64,000 bases of DNA from Neurospora crassa OR74A. Lineage: Eukaryota; Ascomycota; Sordariomycetes; Sordariales; Sordariaceae. Each line of letters opens with the position of its first letter. The first letter of the stretch is position 1. Of this stretch, positions 1 through 13,312 are shown one piece after another. Position numbers and translations under genes: made by a program. The DNA is taken from NCBI RefSeq assembly GCF_000182925.2, contig NC_026504.1, forward strand, positions 3,596,001 through 3,660,000, given 5' to 3'. The notes under the pieces were generated by a model. It was given only the letters and a program-made list of their open reading frames with translations. It was not told the DNA's origin and searched no databases.

Positions 1-3000
1 TGAGTGAAACCCTTGCTGACGACTCCCGCGCCGTCCAGCGGCTTCAGACACACCCACCACGAACCAGGTGGGCTTCCAATAATATCCTGGTGGCTTGCGA
101 TAGTGCGCGCTATTTCTTCCCGACGAAAAAGCAAAGGCCGTCTAGGCTCTGGGCTCCGAAATGAACAGGTCAAGTAGGTTTGATTTGTGTTTCTCAGTGA
201 GGGCGGAAGAAGAAACGTGAAGGCGTCCGTCTAGATCGGCACTCCGATCTTGATTCTGCATTGACCATGCGCTTTATGCCCGTTCCTCATCGACGCGGCA
301 GTCACGCATGCCAATGTTCTCACCCGAAAAGTGCACAGAAAAGGGGGGAAGCAATTGAACTGAAAGCTCTTCGCGTCCGGGCGGGCGGGCGGGCGGGCGT
401 TCGCGTTGGATGAGGGTAACATCGGGATATGTGATGGACCAAACCCTGGACAGGTTTTGCTCGATCATCTTCCACTTGAACATTCTCCCTCCCGCGCTTC
501 CCCTCTTTCATCTGTGCCCGCCGTGGAGAGATGGAACTGAAGTGGAACGGAAGTGGAAGCAGTGCAGACTGGGGCGGGCCCACGATTCTAGTGTACATAT
601 GTATCCTTCCCTTCCTTCCATGCATGCATCGCGCGCAACTGCAAGTTCGCAACTGCACACAAGAACGGGCATGTTAAGTACCAACTCCGTCGGGTTGCTA
701 AGGATGGACGGCTTGGCACTATGGCATGATCATGTTCTCTGTACCACTCACTCGGTCGCACAAGTGGCTTGTTTTGGGTGAGTAGATGCGAAGCTGAGAT
801 GTGCACAAATGTATCCGATACTTTCCCTTCGCTGGTTAAAGTTTGCCAAAAGGCGTTCGATGTTGGTGGAGTCTATCGATACTAGCCGGTCTTGTCTGGT
901 TGGCTGCTGCCCAGCGTGTATCAATTGAATTTCGAATTGAATTTGATGCCGCTAGTAGTCGCTGCTGCTCAGTATACACTTATGCTACGGTCCCTTGCCG
1001 CTTGGTGGACTGAGTGGATCCAATCCTCGCTGTTCCTGACGAAAGACGGTCGGTGATTGGCTTGTGTAACCCTCTCCCCACCTCTGCAAGGGGAAGCAAC
1101 AAGGGGAGACATCCTTCTAGGGAAGGCACCGAGCGCGCCGCGCACGCACATTCACTCCTCACCATCACTCGTCCACCATTTCTCTCTCTTGTTTTTCCTT
1201 TCCTTGTCCATGTCCAGGCCTCATCATCACTTCCCTCGCCGTCGTCATCTTCCCCATCCCCAAAAACTCCCTTCTCCATCTAGTTCCCCCCTCCCTCCCT
1301 CCCTCCGCACCTTTCGTGGTCTCCTCCACGCGTGCTTGCGCCATTCCGGCCTTCTGGGACTGGCCCTACATACCACCAACGGGACACCACTATCAGGAAT
1401 CAGTTGAACCGACTGAGCCAACATACACATTCGTTTCGCCATTTCCCAGTACCTCAGCTACCTACCTCTACCTACCTAGAGGCCCCCCTGCCTACAAATG
1501 CCAGCCGTGTGCCATGGCGGGTAGGATTGTGGGCTTTTCCGCCAATATGGAGGGTTGGTTATCTTGACATGGCCACCAACACCACGTCAATCTCCATCGC
1601 ATGGTCAAAGAATTAGCACTGCCTCGTTTCAATGGAACATTGAGCCTACCCTCCGCACATGGTTCAGGAACGACAGAGCCTCAAGCCCTGCAATCCGTGC
1701 CTATCAGGAGAATCCATTACCTATCTCCAAGCAGCATGCGGCATGGCGTGCTCACCATACCTCAAACCCGAATATTGACCTCATAATCTTGCCAAAGGAA
1801 AGACTGCCAGCGTGAAACGAGACAAAAGACTTCAGCCAAACCACGAGTGTTTCTTCAAGAGACCCAGGATTCCCAAGGGAAACGAAACGGCGGCGCCAAA
1901 AACGGTCCCACCCCCCCATATGGCTCTTCCTCGGTTTTTCTATATTCAGCCTACGTTGTACTCTGTGCCTTGTACGCTCAGCCTGCCATTCTCGCGAGAG
2001 GACAGGACTCCCCCCCGTCCAAAATGCTCGAGCCTCTCCTACCCTCGCAGCTTGTCAAAATCTGTCCCTTGTTCTTCATGCGACCGCGACTAGCGGGAAA
2101 CCACGAGCAAAAGCTGTTGCTGATCTTCAACTGTTCTGGCCGCGTTTGACACACCATGATACCCCTTCTCCCCTTTTGGCGATAACATCGGAGCAGTTTG
2201 CTGTCCAAGAATTACTATCTCGTATCCTTCGCCATTTTTCTTTTCTGTTGCATGTTGCAGCGAGCACGATGTTATGTGCCGTTTGCCCCCTGGATCGCCA
2301 AAGATTCGTCCGTATTCACACGGATTAATTATACTATTTGGCAACGTGCAACCTGCTCCCATGATATAGGCAAAATATGGCCTAAGAACCATCTTGCTCG
2401 ATCAGCCGCATATGGTCGTGGTCCGGCGAATGTGTGGGAGCGCTGTCGCGCCACCCCTTGGGTTGTTTCCGCGATTTTTCGTGCTTCATCACCGATTTTT
2501 GTGCCGCCTTGTTTGCAAAAGAGAAGACACGCTCAACGAGTCTAACAAGGCTCTTCTCCAGTTATCGTTACCTCGTCCCAACAATCCCCCCGCTCGAGAT
2601 ACTTACACCATTTAGAGTTGGTAGGATCATCATCCCGGAGTGCTGCCATACTCAGCATTTCAAGCATTAGCCACGAGGTAGTTAGTGAGAACGCCGGAGG
2701 CTTCTGCGTTCATGTGTATGGGTCACCCATCCAGGCTCACCGGCGAGTGTCTCTGCTCCTACAGCTACTTACCGATTACCTATAAGAACGGGCCATCTGT
2801 TGGTTCTCCTTGCCAGTTGCAGGAAAACGACACGTGATGCGCAGCCAAGAGTTGTACTGTGGCCAATGTAACTTCATTATGATATAGTTTATATCTTCAA
2901 CTGGCCATACCCGGAAATCAAGGTGTTTCGGGAATTCGGGATGATTCCCACGCGAAGAATAGCCCCCAAGTGTCGAATCACCAACGGCAAACCCATGTTG

Positions 3001-6000
3001 GGATGATTGATTCACCCGTACACTTTCAAGTTCCCGCACGGCCAGTGATGCAGAGCAGTCACATCTTTATCGTTTTGTTCTGTTTGTCAGCCATGGGTGT
3101 TGAGCAAGCAAGACACAGAAAAGATTCATTGCAGCAGACGTTGAGGTCTGGACGGTGCAAATCCAGAGAAAAGCCATCACAGGCCGAAAGGGAGATTTGG
3201 GCCAGCTGCTATACAGCATCATTTCCACTTCCTTTCTTCCTACTTTGCTCCACATAATCTCTTCTCCTGTTTACTAGGTACGCCGGGCTTGTTTCGGGGG
3301 CACATGACGATTGGGCTATCTTTACGAGCACGTTTGGATACAATAGATATCGTGCAGTCAGCCCCTATCCCGATTTACGAGTGTGACGATCTACACAAAA
3401 ACCACAACAACGCCTCATCGCCTGGCTGTATCAGTCCCTACTTTCGAGGTCCGAGAAGGTGTGAGACGAGGGAAACTATCATAAACAGATTCATCCGGCA
3501 TCGTCTATGGATGCTACAGTTGAGGCGAGGATGTCATCCGTTTCGAAAATACAAGAAAAAGAAGAAAAAAGTACCCATAACCAGCCTTGCGGTGCTTTCG
3601 TCAGGAATAATCTGCATCGATCGGAATGGAATCGAAATATTAAAACATCAGAGTATTACCAGGCGGATTTTGCCGTCTGTTTTGGCTGCTCCATCTTACC
3701 TGATACTACTCAATGGCCTTGTGCTTATGCCAACAGACGGCTAATCACGTAGATGTTCTCATAATTTACCTTTTCACACTGGAAACCAGGCTGCGTAAAC
3801 GGCCCACGGACTTTCACTAGTTTCACTTGCACTTGGAAACCTGGGGCTAATTGCAGGTATGATATAATGTGGCCTACCGCATCCCACGTACGAAGCATCC
3901 TCATTCCGGTAGCTCTACGGGTGGTAATCCTCAAGTCTTAATTTTCTGCTACTAAAGTCAAAGCTCTCTAGTTCCACCAACAGGACAAGCGGCCAGGCAT
4001 TGTAATGCAGTCAAGAGCGAAGAGGCAGACCGGAATCGCGTTGTCAGGGTCGCCAAAACCATGTTGCAGATTTCCGGATGGCTGTCTTGTTGATGAGCTC
4101 GGTCACAGTTGCCAAGTTCGTCAAATCTTTTCTAGTCGCTGTTCACCACGCCCCCTACCAGACTACCTCCTAATCTGGCCCGGGAACAGCAGCAGTTGCC
4201 GCGATTCTCACAAGACATGCAGTTCGTGGTTGCGCAGATCGAGACACGGTGCCTGCCATCGCCCGAACTGCAACACCGACAACACATACTGAGTTCAGTT
4301 GCCCTGTACCGACGATTGATGAGTAGTGGCGGTATCTGAAATCAGGTTTTGTAAGGCGGCAGATCCTCACTCTGTTGCGCAACCCCAGGTTTTCGCGGCC
4401 AACAAATACTGGGGTGAAGTCACTACCCGATGTATAAATCACGGCAGCCAGCCAGTCTAGGTTCCGAACTGATCGTCGACTCGTGGCAGCGTCTTGGTAC
4501 AAACTAGACGCTGCTGGACGGAAGGCTGCCGTACCAGGGCGGGTTTGGTGTTATTCCTGATAACTGATCGTGTATTCGAATCTCAACAAAGAATGCTCAG
4601 ATCTAAAATGGTAGGCAAGGCAGCCGCCGACACACTGCAAAGCTCATAGTTGCCGGTTCGAGTGGCACAAGAGGATAGAAGTGAAGCGAACCATGAGATT
4701 ACAATATGGTCCGTTTGTCACATCGGAACCTCAACTGTTATCAAGCTACAAGTTCTTTATCCACCCTATTCAGTTCAGCATGCCAGTTGCCGGGACTTTA
4801 TTATATTTGCCATTGCACACTACAATTAAACGCCAGCCTCCATATAAGATTGCGGTGGTAGCGATGGAGGAGATGGAGGTTCCAGCAAATGAACTCCCAG
4901 AGCCTGTGCGTACTGAACGTATGCCGGGTCGATCTGAAGCAATTTCACAGCAGCAAAGATTGGCGTGGTGTTGCCCCACGGCGCGATTCAGTCTATAAAT
5001 TTATTGCACAACGTCCATCTGATTATCGGCTACCACTGCCCTCTTGCTCGGCTCACATCTTACAAGGTACCGTGCATCTCGGCCGTCTTCACACCACATT
5101 GAGTTTGGCGCTGTGTGGCAAAAAGAAAGCATCACCAGCAACTGGGCGAATGAATGCCTGATTACTCGCCCCTTACCAAATTTCCATCCACGATATGAGT
5201 GACCCCATGCCTCCAATTTCAGATCGGCTGCTCTTCTCAAATTGACAATGTGATTGATCATCTACCATGTGCTTGGGCCACACACCTGGGGACCATAACG
5301 TGGCACAGGGTTGCTGCTATGTCTCAAGCAGAGCAAATCTGGGAGCACCTTGCTTATACCGTCCAAAGCATCAACCGCCCTGTGACGGATTAAGCCGGTA
5401 TGGGATATGGTCTTGAGACCATTCTTCTGCACGTTCCTCATTTTAGACAGCTGCAATCCGTTGTGGATCAGCGGTCCTGCAGCCACAAACACGGACAACG
5501 GCTTGCAAAGGACAATTCCGCTGTTGGCCTGTGTCGGAGCGTAAAGTTGAGTACTAAACTCAGTCCAACAAGGATTGATTTGTCAAAGGAACAGCCCTAA
5601 AGAATGGAGAAACAGGCAGCAGAAAGGTTCGCGAATTAAACCACCATAATGAGCGTCATTATGGAAGTGAGCCTCAAACCCCTCACGAGAGAAACAACCA
5701 ACGGATGATGTCCTGTCGCATTCCGTCCTAGATCTGACTTGCTTGCCTTGCATCAAGATGCGGGAAAGCATAAAGACAGGGGGGTTGAGGTAGTTATCCG
5801 AGATCGGGGCATCCAGTTCAGTCATCAATCAGCTGGAGGACTTGTGATGAGATATCCTATGTGATATTGGGGTCTTGTAAGTGACCAGATCAACGGAATC
5901 TGGTTTCAGCAGGGCCACAGTCTTATGCTAGCGAAGCCAGCTTCCCAGCGGAAGTTGCCACAAGAAATCCGCTTATAGCTTGGTCAGGCAGTTTCACTAA

Positions 6001-7740
6001 CTCATTCATGGCAGACGTGCTGATTGCCCTACCTCCAAAATTCTGGGGTTTAGCGGCAGAGAAAAGATCTGTTGGTATTCCTTCCCCCCCTTTTTTGGTC
6101 ACAACCAGCCGTCCTCATTTCCAGTAAACTAGTTCAGATCACATCACACACGGGTACTCATCTACTAGATCAATATTTGTCTAGGTGGTGTGTTAAGGTA
6201 ACAGCCCGGGGGTCGTTGGCCGTCTACTGTACCCTCCCAGGGCTCAATGGTACAAGTCAAAGACTGTATTACGCGACATGCGAGGCTCTAAGTCAAGAGT
6301 CAGGGCTACATCTACCTTACCGCCCACGCGGCAAGATACACACCATCCGGGTCCGAATCTGGATTGACGCAGAGATGGAATCGTAGACCACATATGCCAG
6401 TTACCGACTTGTATGCAGATGAGATCTTCGAGTCATAACAAATTTCGCGGCAAGGTATTTGGCTCCCAATGAGCACTCCCTACCCGATCATCCAAGTGGA
6501 AGGCAAGGTAGCTCCTCCCCGATGCGCACTTCCACGACCAATCTCACTTGGAAATCACACTCCAGGCCGGGTCCCAAAGATACAAACAAGACTGGGCAAG
6601 TGCCACGAGCCTGAGGTTTTCAACTGCATCATCCATGTTGGTTTCTTCCACATTTCCTTCAAATATGGGTGGATCGTCATCTCTGTTTTGGGCACTTTCA
6701 CCGGCCTTTTCTCCTTCCATTCTCATTCGTTCACGCGCCACAAACGGCAAGCCAGCACCAAGTCATCCCCAGACACCGTCCTGGACGCCATTCTTTCCCT
6801 GGAATATATTCGTCAGCTTCTGCTCGGTTGTTTTCTTCATTCTCTCTAATTGGGGGTCATTCTCTTGAAATTAGACTCCTTCCGGCCTAGCGAGAGGAAG
6901 AAGAAAAGAAAAAAACGTGACGTCGTCCTGGCTCATCTCCACCACTCCTTAGACTCGGTGCTGCTTGCCATCACAGTCGATATCACAAGCTTCCAGGCAT
7001 TGCTACCGTTGTGCTGGGTCCTTGCCTTACCTCACTAGGTGCCGGATCTGCCTCGCAGGGTTACTAAGTCACGCCGTTGGATTTGTCACCTGAGGTCCCC
7101 GGTCCCAATAGTTTGTCGACTTGGAAGGTTACCCTTGACTCGGCTACTTTAGGGAACGCTGCTTAGGCTCCAGAAGAGAACGGATCCGCCCTTGGAAGAC
7201 CCCACGCGATCGAGATCTGGTTCAGATGCCCAAGTCACGTCACATTAAGGAAGTCTCTCACGGTTCGGTTGGAAAAACATCAGGAAGTTCCGCGTGGTGT
7301 TTGGTTAACGGCCAAGCCCCCGATTTACCTCAGCGCTGACAAACCTTTTTCACATCTGCTCATCGATCCCTCTCGTCTCGGAGACTCATCACACCACGCT
7401 AGCTTTCTTATTCGCACCCCTTTTCCAGCACACGAAGCATCCCTTGTCCACGCTTGGCTAGGAAAATTGATGTCAGTCACCCGGTCGTTCTTCAGCAGTG
7501 TGGACCAAACTAGGGTCAAGGTCGGCCGAGAAGTCGATCATTCACTAGTAGTGAGCTAGTGAAAATTGGGGAAGACGATCGGAGATCGACAATATATATC
7601 GAACAGTAATACCGATATCTGGAGAAAGGTTAGGTTGTGATCGGATATCGGAGACTTGTGATTAGGTTCGAGTAAGGTAAGTGGACGAGTTGGAAAGAAA
7701 TAAACGCCAAAAGTCGGAGATCGGAGAAAGGGGATATCGG
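1..7740. other. Long gene-free region
   Basis: No coding region could be supported in this 7.7 kb. Open frames are short, mostly overlap on both strands, lack family motifs and several begin at non-ATG codons. The sequence has pyrimidine-rich stretches (about 1180-1300) and CTACC-type short repeats (about 1455-1485). It may hold distal regulatory sequence or a non-coding transcript. One well-formed intron-like signal lies near 5877-6014, but the flanking sequence does not read as protein. Confidence 0.6.
379..398 (+). repeat. GGGC tetranucleotide repeat
   Basis: Five tandem GGGC units. Regularly spaced G-triplets of this kind can form a G-quadruplex on the + strand. It lies in gene-free sequence and has no evident link to a transcript. 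Confidence 0.85.
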
Positions 7741-7753
7741 TCGAAGAGCTGGG

Positions 7754-7761
7754 TATATAAA
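7754..7761 (+). promoter_or_regulatory. TATA box of the FKBP gene
   Basis: The sequence TATATAAA lies 150 bp upstream of the FKBP start codon, so initiation would fall near 7785 and leave a 5' leader of about 125 nt. The 200 bp before it carry many copies of GATC, GATATC and TCGGAGA-like words, which may be regulatory. Confidence 0.55.
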
Positions 7762-7837
7762 CTAAGGACCAGAACGGACGACATACGTCAAGAGATATCT
7801 CCTGTTCGGCCATTCACTTGTTTTCGGGACACAGACA

Positions 7838-7891
7838 ACAAGCAAGCAAGCAAGCAAGCAAGGAAACAAACAAACAAACAAACAAACAAAC
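7838..7891 (+). repeat. CAAG and AAAC tetranucleotide repeats in the FKBP leader
   Basis: About six CAAG units followed directly by about seven AAAC units, ending 20 nt before the FKBP ATG. The leader is therefore unstructured and purine-rich just before the start codon. Such arrays vary in length between strains. Confidence 0.85.
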
Positions 7892-7910
7892 TGCCAGCAA
7901 GAACAACACA

Positions 7911-8738
7911 ATGGGTGTCAACAAAATCACTCACGTTGCGGGTACCGGGCCACAACCAGAAGCTGGCCAGACCGTGGTTATCGAGTATACTGGTTGGCTG
8001 AAGGACTCGAGCCAGGCCGATGGAAAGGGAGCCGAGTATGTTCTTTTCCCCATTGAAAAATCTTGCCTTACCACACACGTCTCCGGTTGTTGGTCAGTTT
8101 TGATAACACTATATCCAGATTCGACAGCTCGATCGGTCGTGGGGATTTTGTCACGCAAATCGGGGTTGGGAGACTCATCAGAGGTATATGCCCACCATCG
8201 GTCCACTTTTTTCATATATCGGAGACTTTATGCTGACGTGCTGCTTTTGTGACGGGCATAGGATGGGATGAGGCTGTATTGAAAATGAAGGTTGGCGAGA
8301 AAGCCACTTTGGATATTTCTAGGTGAGTTATTCGTGAGTGAACGATGTGTCAGGGGAAGAAATTGATACTGACGAGACAATATGTTTTAGTGATTACGGA
8401 TACGGAGAGCGGTGAGTAACCTGCAGGCCTTTTTTTTTTCTTTCTTCTGAAAATCCAAAAAAATCAGTCTATATGGTGTAACACCACCCGCAGACACGAT
8501 ACTTCTGGCCGTGCTGATTTGGAGTTAATGCCCATGTGCTGACCCGACTTATTGCACACCAGGGGTTTTCACGGCCACATTCCTCCGAACGCAGATTTGA
8601 TCTTGTGAGTTGTCTCCTGTATGCCACATATCTTGCTCCAGCTTGTCTCTACAGTCAAGGTAGCGGCGGGCAAGATAGCGTCAGCAAGGATACGAGCTAA
8701 TATGTGATAGTGACGTATATCTCAAGGGTCTCCAGTAG
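7911..8738 (+). CDS. FKBP12-type peptidyl-prolyl cis-trans isomerase
   Basis: Small FK506-binding prolyl isomerase of 113 residues, the usual size for a single-domain cytosolic FKBP. Proposed exons are 7911-8035, 8119-8183, 8262-8322, 8391-8411, 8563-8604 and 8711-8738; all junctions have GT..AG ends and keep frame. The FKBP pocket is complete: Tyr26, Phe43-Asp44, Phe52, Leu61-Ile62, Trp65, Tyr88 and Phe105 match the ligand-contacting positions of the family (Leu61 replaces the more usual Val). VGRLIRGWDE and YGYGERG are the clearest motifs. It should catalyse proline isomerisation and could bind FK506 or rapamycin. The start follows a TATA box and a tetranucleotide-repeat leader. Fungi often have several FKBP genes; the longer DSSQADGKGAEFDSS loop makes this look like the second ('1B') type rather than the main FKBP12. 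Exon 4 is only 21 nt. Confidence 0.93.
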
Positions 8739-9976
8739 CTGGGCGGTTCACTGATCTCGGGAAAAGGAGACGAGGTCCTTAGTTCAACGCCTCCAACGAG
8801 CCAAAGTAGGGACCGCTGGGCAAGAAACCACTGGAACTTGAAGTTCTTTTGGGAAGATAGATTTTATGTCGGTGATGGCGATGACGAAAACACAGATGGT
8901 TGGTGTTTACGTTGCGAGGAACCTTGATGGGTAAAGACGAGGAATTAATTGAATGACGGGAGGTTGAAGCGATACAGGGAAGGTTGAAGTACCCGCGCAG
9001 CTATGTTAATATGGAGAAGTACCTACAAGCGCCTCATTGAATGTGATTGGCTCACTACGATAAGAGAGCACAAGTTGCCTGCCGGATGGGCTGAGTGGCT
9101 GGTCCTTGCTTACTGTACCAAGTACGTTTTACCGCCATCGGTACATCGGGCAAGTACCTCTAGTGCATGACCGCCTCGTACCGTCTACTGCCAGGGGTGT
9201 TAGTAATGATTCGATCCTTCTATTGCTGTCCTCACGGTTCCTTCCAGGTTCATGCGCGCGTGAACCACAATACATATTGGCTTCCCTTCAGCATCAATGA
9301 GACTCTGAGTCAAGGTTTATCCGATCAGATAGGAGACAGGGCACAGCCAGTGTGAAACGAGGTTGGGTCGAGGTAGAGGTACCTAGAGGTACATAGCTAG
9401 CATAGCCACTTCCAGACGTACAACCTAGTAATAGGTGCGAGGCCGCATACGGTGAAGGCTACAGCACACTGCACTAACAGCAGTACAGCGACCTGCACGC
9501 TGCAGCGGTAGGTGCTTGGCCAACGACGGACAGTGCATCACATCACCATTCCCCGCAGTTCTCCTTGATGCTTGACAGCTGGTGGCGGGGCTGACCGAAC
9601 CTCCCTCGACATCCCCGCCGCCCGACCTTCCAGATTACAGACAGCTTCCACTTCCACTTGCACTTGCACTTGCACTTGCACCTTGACATAGTACGACATA
9701 GTAGCACTTGCGCTTGATCCGTCGTCTGTTTTCCCGAGTCATTCAACTACAACATCGGCGTTTTCTTTGGACCAACATCGCCAACTTGAAGTATCACAAT
9801 ACCCGACCACTGCGAATCAACAACTTTAGGTTCAGTTCTCGTTCTTGTTTTTGCTCTGTTTGCGTCACGAACTTTCCACCATCTATAATCTACCGGCCCG
9901 CCCGTAATCAACAGTCGCCAAGCTGGGGAAGCGCAAAGTATCCGAAGGGGACCTACCCATCTCTCTAAAGAGAACC
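8739..9976. other. Intergenic region between FKBP and E1
   Basis: Contains the FKBP 3' region and the E1 promoter and leader. No gene is seen. Four perfect CACTTG units at 9655-9678, with looser copies either side, lie about 300 bp before the E1 start; CACTTG/CAAGTG is an E-box-like hexamer. Confidence 0.6.
9655..9678 (+). repeat. CACTTG hexanucleotide array
   Basis: Four perfect tandem CACTTG units, extended by imperfect copies, about 300 bp upstream of the E1 start codon. It could be a simple repeat in the leader or promoter, or clustered E-box-like sites. Confidence 0.7.
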
Positions 9977-12900
9977 ATGACAGTGAGTTGAAACCCCGTT
10001 TGTCTACATGAATCCTACTTGGGATGGCAGATGCTTGTTCCTGGTAGCTAGCGCCAGTCAGTCTGACACTTTCGTGATGCCCATCTCCCAGGACACTCAG
10101 AAAAACGAGGTCGACCTTGTCACCAGGATGCAAGTCGACGAATCAGTAGCCGGCACCACGGCCGAGATTGATGAGTCCCTCTACAGTCGCCAGCTCTATG
10201 TCTTGGGCCACGAGGCCATGAAGCGCATGAGCGCTTCCAACGTCCTCATCGTCGGCCTCAAGGGCCTCGGCGTCGAGATCGCCAAGAACGTGGCCCTTGC
10301 TGGCGTCAAGAGCCTCACCCTCCACGACCCCGAGCCCGCCGCCTGGGCCGACCTCTCCGCCCAGTTCTTCCTCCGCCCTGAGGATGTCGGCAAGCCTCGC
10401 GACCAGGTCACCGCTCCCCGCGTTGCTGAGCTCAATGCTTATACCCCCGTTCACATCCACCAGTCGCCAAGGTAGGTTATGAACCGGACGGGAGTGAGCT
10501 TGACAGGTTCGGTAGCTAACCGTGGCCTCTGTACAGTCTCGCCGATAACCTGTCGCAGTTTGACAAGTACCAAGTCGTCGTCCTTACGAACCAGCACACC
10601 GATCTCCAGACTATTGTCGGCGAATACTGCCACTCCAAGGGCATCTACTTTATTGCTGTCAACACACACGGTCTCTTTGGCGGCATCTTCTGTGATTTCG
10701 GCGATAACTTTACTGTCATGGACACGAACGGCGAAAACCCCGTTAACGGTATCGTGGCTGGCATCGACGAGGAGGGTCTCGTTTCTGCGCTTGACGAGAC
10801 CAGGCATGGACTTGAGGATGGCGACTATGTGACCTTCTCGGAGGTTGAGGGTATGGAGGGACTCAACGGCTGCGAGCCCCGCAAGGTCACCGTCAAGGGC
10901 CCCTACACCTTCTCTATCGGCGACGTGTCGGGGCTTGGCCAGTACAAGAAGGGCGGTCTCTACCAGCAGGTCAAAATGCCCAAGACCATCGAGTTCAAGA
11001 GCATTACCAACGCGCTCAAGGATCCCGAGTTTGTCATCTCCGACTTCGCCAAGTTCGATCGCCCTCAGCAGCTTCATATTGGATTCCAGGCTCTCCACGC
11101 TTTCGCCAAGTCTCAGGGACGTCTACCAAGGCCGATGAACGACGAGGATGCGCTTGTGGTTATCGCCTCGGCTAAGGAGTTTGCCAAGCAGCAGGGTGTT
11201 GACGTCGAGTTCGACGACAAGCTTCTCAAGGAGCTCAGCTACCAGGCTACTGGTGACCTTAACCCCATGGCCGCTTTCTTCGGTGGCCTTACTGCCCAGG
11301 AAGTCCTCAAGGCTGTTTCGGGCAAGTTCCACCCCATTAAGCAGTTCATGTACTTCGATGCGCTCGAGGCTCTTCCCACCAACTCCAAGCGCACCGAGGA
11401 ACTCTGTGCGCCCACTGGTAGCAGGTATGACGGCCAGATTGCGGTCTTTGGTAAGGAGTTTCAGGAGAAGATCTCGAACGTCAAGCAGTTCCTTGTTGGC
11501 GCTGGCGCCATTGGCTGTGAGATGCTCAAGAACTGGGCCATGATTGGTCTCGGAACAGGCCCTGAGGGTAAGATTACCGTTACCGATATGGACTCGATCG
11601 AGAAGTCCAACTTGAACAGACAGTTCTTGTTCCGTCCCAAGGACGTTGGTCAGATGAAGAGTGACTGCGCGGCCAAGGCCGCGCAAGCTATGAACCCTGA
11701 CCTCGAAGGCCACATTGTTTCTCTCAAGGATCGCGTTAGTCCCGAGACCGAGGAGATCTTCAATGAGGAGTTCTGGCAGGGTTTGGATGGCGTCACTAAC
11801 GCGCTGGACAACGTTGAGGCGAGAACGTATGTCGACAGACGGTGCGTTTTCTTCCACAAGCCTCTCCTTGAGAGTGGTACCCTCGGCACCAAGGGCAACA
11901 CGCAAGTGGTGCTTCCTAGGCTCACTGAGTCCTACTCTTCCTCCCAGGATCCTCCTGAGCAGTCGTTCCCCATGTGCACTCTCAGGAGTTTCCCCAACAA
12001 GATCGAGCACACCATTGCTTGGGCTCGTGAGCTGTTCGAGAGCTCATTTGTCAAGCCTGCGGAGACCGTCAACCTCTACTTGACCCAGCCAAACTATCTC
12101 GACACTACCCTGAAGCAGAGTGGCAACGAGAAGGCGACGCTGGAGATGTTGGCGGACTTCCTAAAGCACGAGCGCCCGCTCACCTTTGAGGATTGTGTCC
12201 AATGGGCTCGCATGCTCTTCGAGAAGCAGTACAACAACGCTATTCAGCAGCTCCTTTACAACTTCCCCAAGGATTCCGTGTCCTCGACCGGTACCCCCTT
12301 CTGGTCCGGACCCAAGCGCGCCCCTGACCCGCTCAAGTTCGACCCTGAAAACCCCACCCACTTTAGCTTCCTCGAGGCTGCTACCAACCTCCATGCCTTC
12401 AACTATAGTATCAATGCCAAGGGCAAGAGCAAGGCTGATTACCTCCGGGCTTTGGAGGGTATGATCGTGCCTGACTTCTCCCCTGACTCGAATGTCAAGA
12501 TTCAGGCTGATGAGAAGGAACCTGTGAGTATTTGCCACAACGAGTTGTGTGTTGGGGATGATGCTAACTGAAAGTAGGACCCGAACGCAGATAACACTGC
12601 CTTCGATGACGAATCGGAGCTCGGCAACCTCAAGTCCCAGCTCCCCGAGCCCAAGTCCCTTGCTGGCTTCAAGCTCAATGTTGTGGAGTTTGAGAAGGAC
12701 GATGACACCAACTATCACATCGACTTCATCACGGCCGCCAGCAACCTGCGCGCCGAGAACTACAAGATTGAGCCTGCCGACCGTCACAAGACCAAGTTCA
12801 TCGCCGGCAAGATCATTCCCGCCATCGCCACCACCACGGCCCTGGTTACCGGCCTCGTCGTCCTCGAGCTGTACAAGATTATCGACGGCAAGACCGACAT

Positions 12901-13312
12901 TGAGCAGTACAAGAACGGCTTCATCAACCTGGCCCTGCCCTTCTTCGGCTTCTCCGAGCCCATCGCCAGCCCCAAGGTCGAGTACAACGGCCCCAATGGC
13001 AAGGTCACGCTCGACAAGATCTGGGACCGCTTCGAGGTCGGTGACATTACCCTGCAGGAGCTGATTGACGATTTCGAGAAGCGCGGTCTGTCCATCTCCA
13101 TGTTGAGTTCCGGGGTCAGCTTGCTGTATGCCTCGTTCTTCCCGCCTGCCAAGCTCAAGGATCGCTATACTCTCAAGCTCAGCGAGCTGGTGGAGACGAT
13201 TAGCAAGAAGCCCATTCCGGCGCATCAGAAGGAGTTGATCTTTGAGGTGGTGACCGAGGATGCGGATGGTGAGGATGTGGAGGTTCCTTATATCAAAGCG
13301 CGGATCAGGTAG
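9977..13312 (+). CDS. uba1: Ubiquitin-activating enzyme E1
   Basis: Activates ubiquitin with ATP and loads it onto its own cysteine for transfer to E2 enzymes, at the top of the ubiquitin pathway. Proposed exons are 9977-9982, 10092-10471, 10537-12523 and 12578-13312, giving 1035 residues, normal for fungal E1. The N-terminal inactive adenylation half includes [13 protein letters not shown] and [12 protein letters not shown]. The active adenylation half begins near Gly450 with [12 protein letters not shown], then [18 protein letters not shown]. The catalytic cysteine is Cys609 in [10 protein letters not shown]. The C-terminal ubiquitin-fold region follows exon 4. Start choice: ATG-ACA followed immediately by GTGAGT gives a two-codon first exon that joins in frame to GACACTCAG, producing [10 protein letters not shown]; the in-frame Met encoded at 10128 is the fallback. 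A poly(A) hexamer lies 73 nt after the stop. Confidence 0.95.

Noticed and set aside
3289-3744. 151-codon open frame on the + strand
   Set aside because: Begins at a non-ATG codon, no motif, composition like the surrounding non-coding DNA.
5877-6014. Intron-like signal: GTAAGT donor, CACTAAC branch, GGCAG acceptor, 138 nt
   Set aside because: Sequence on both sides has stops in all frames and no protein motif, so it is either chance or part of a non-coding transcript.
12161-13225. 354-codon - strand frame opposite the E1 gene
   Set aside because: Shadow of the E1 coding frame produced by its C-ending codon bias.
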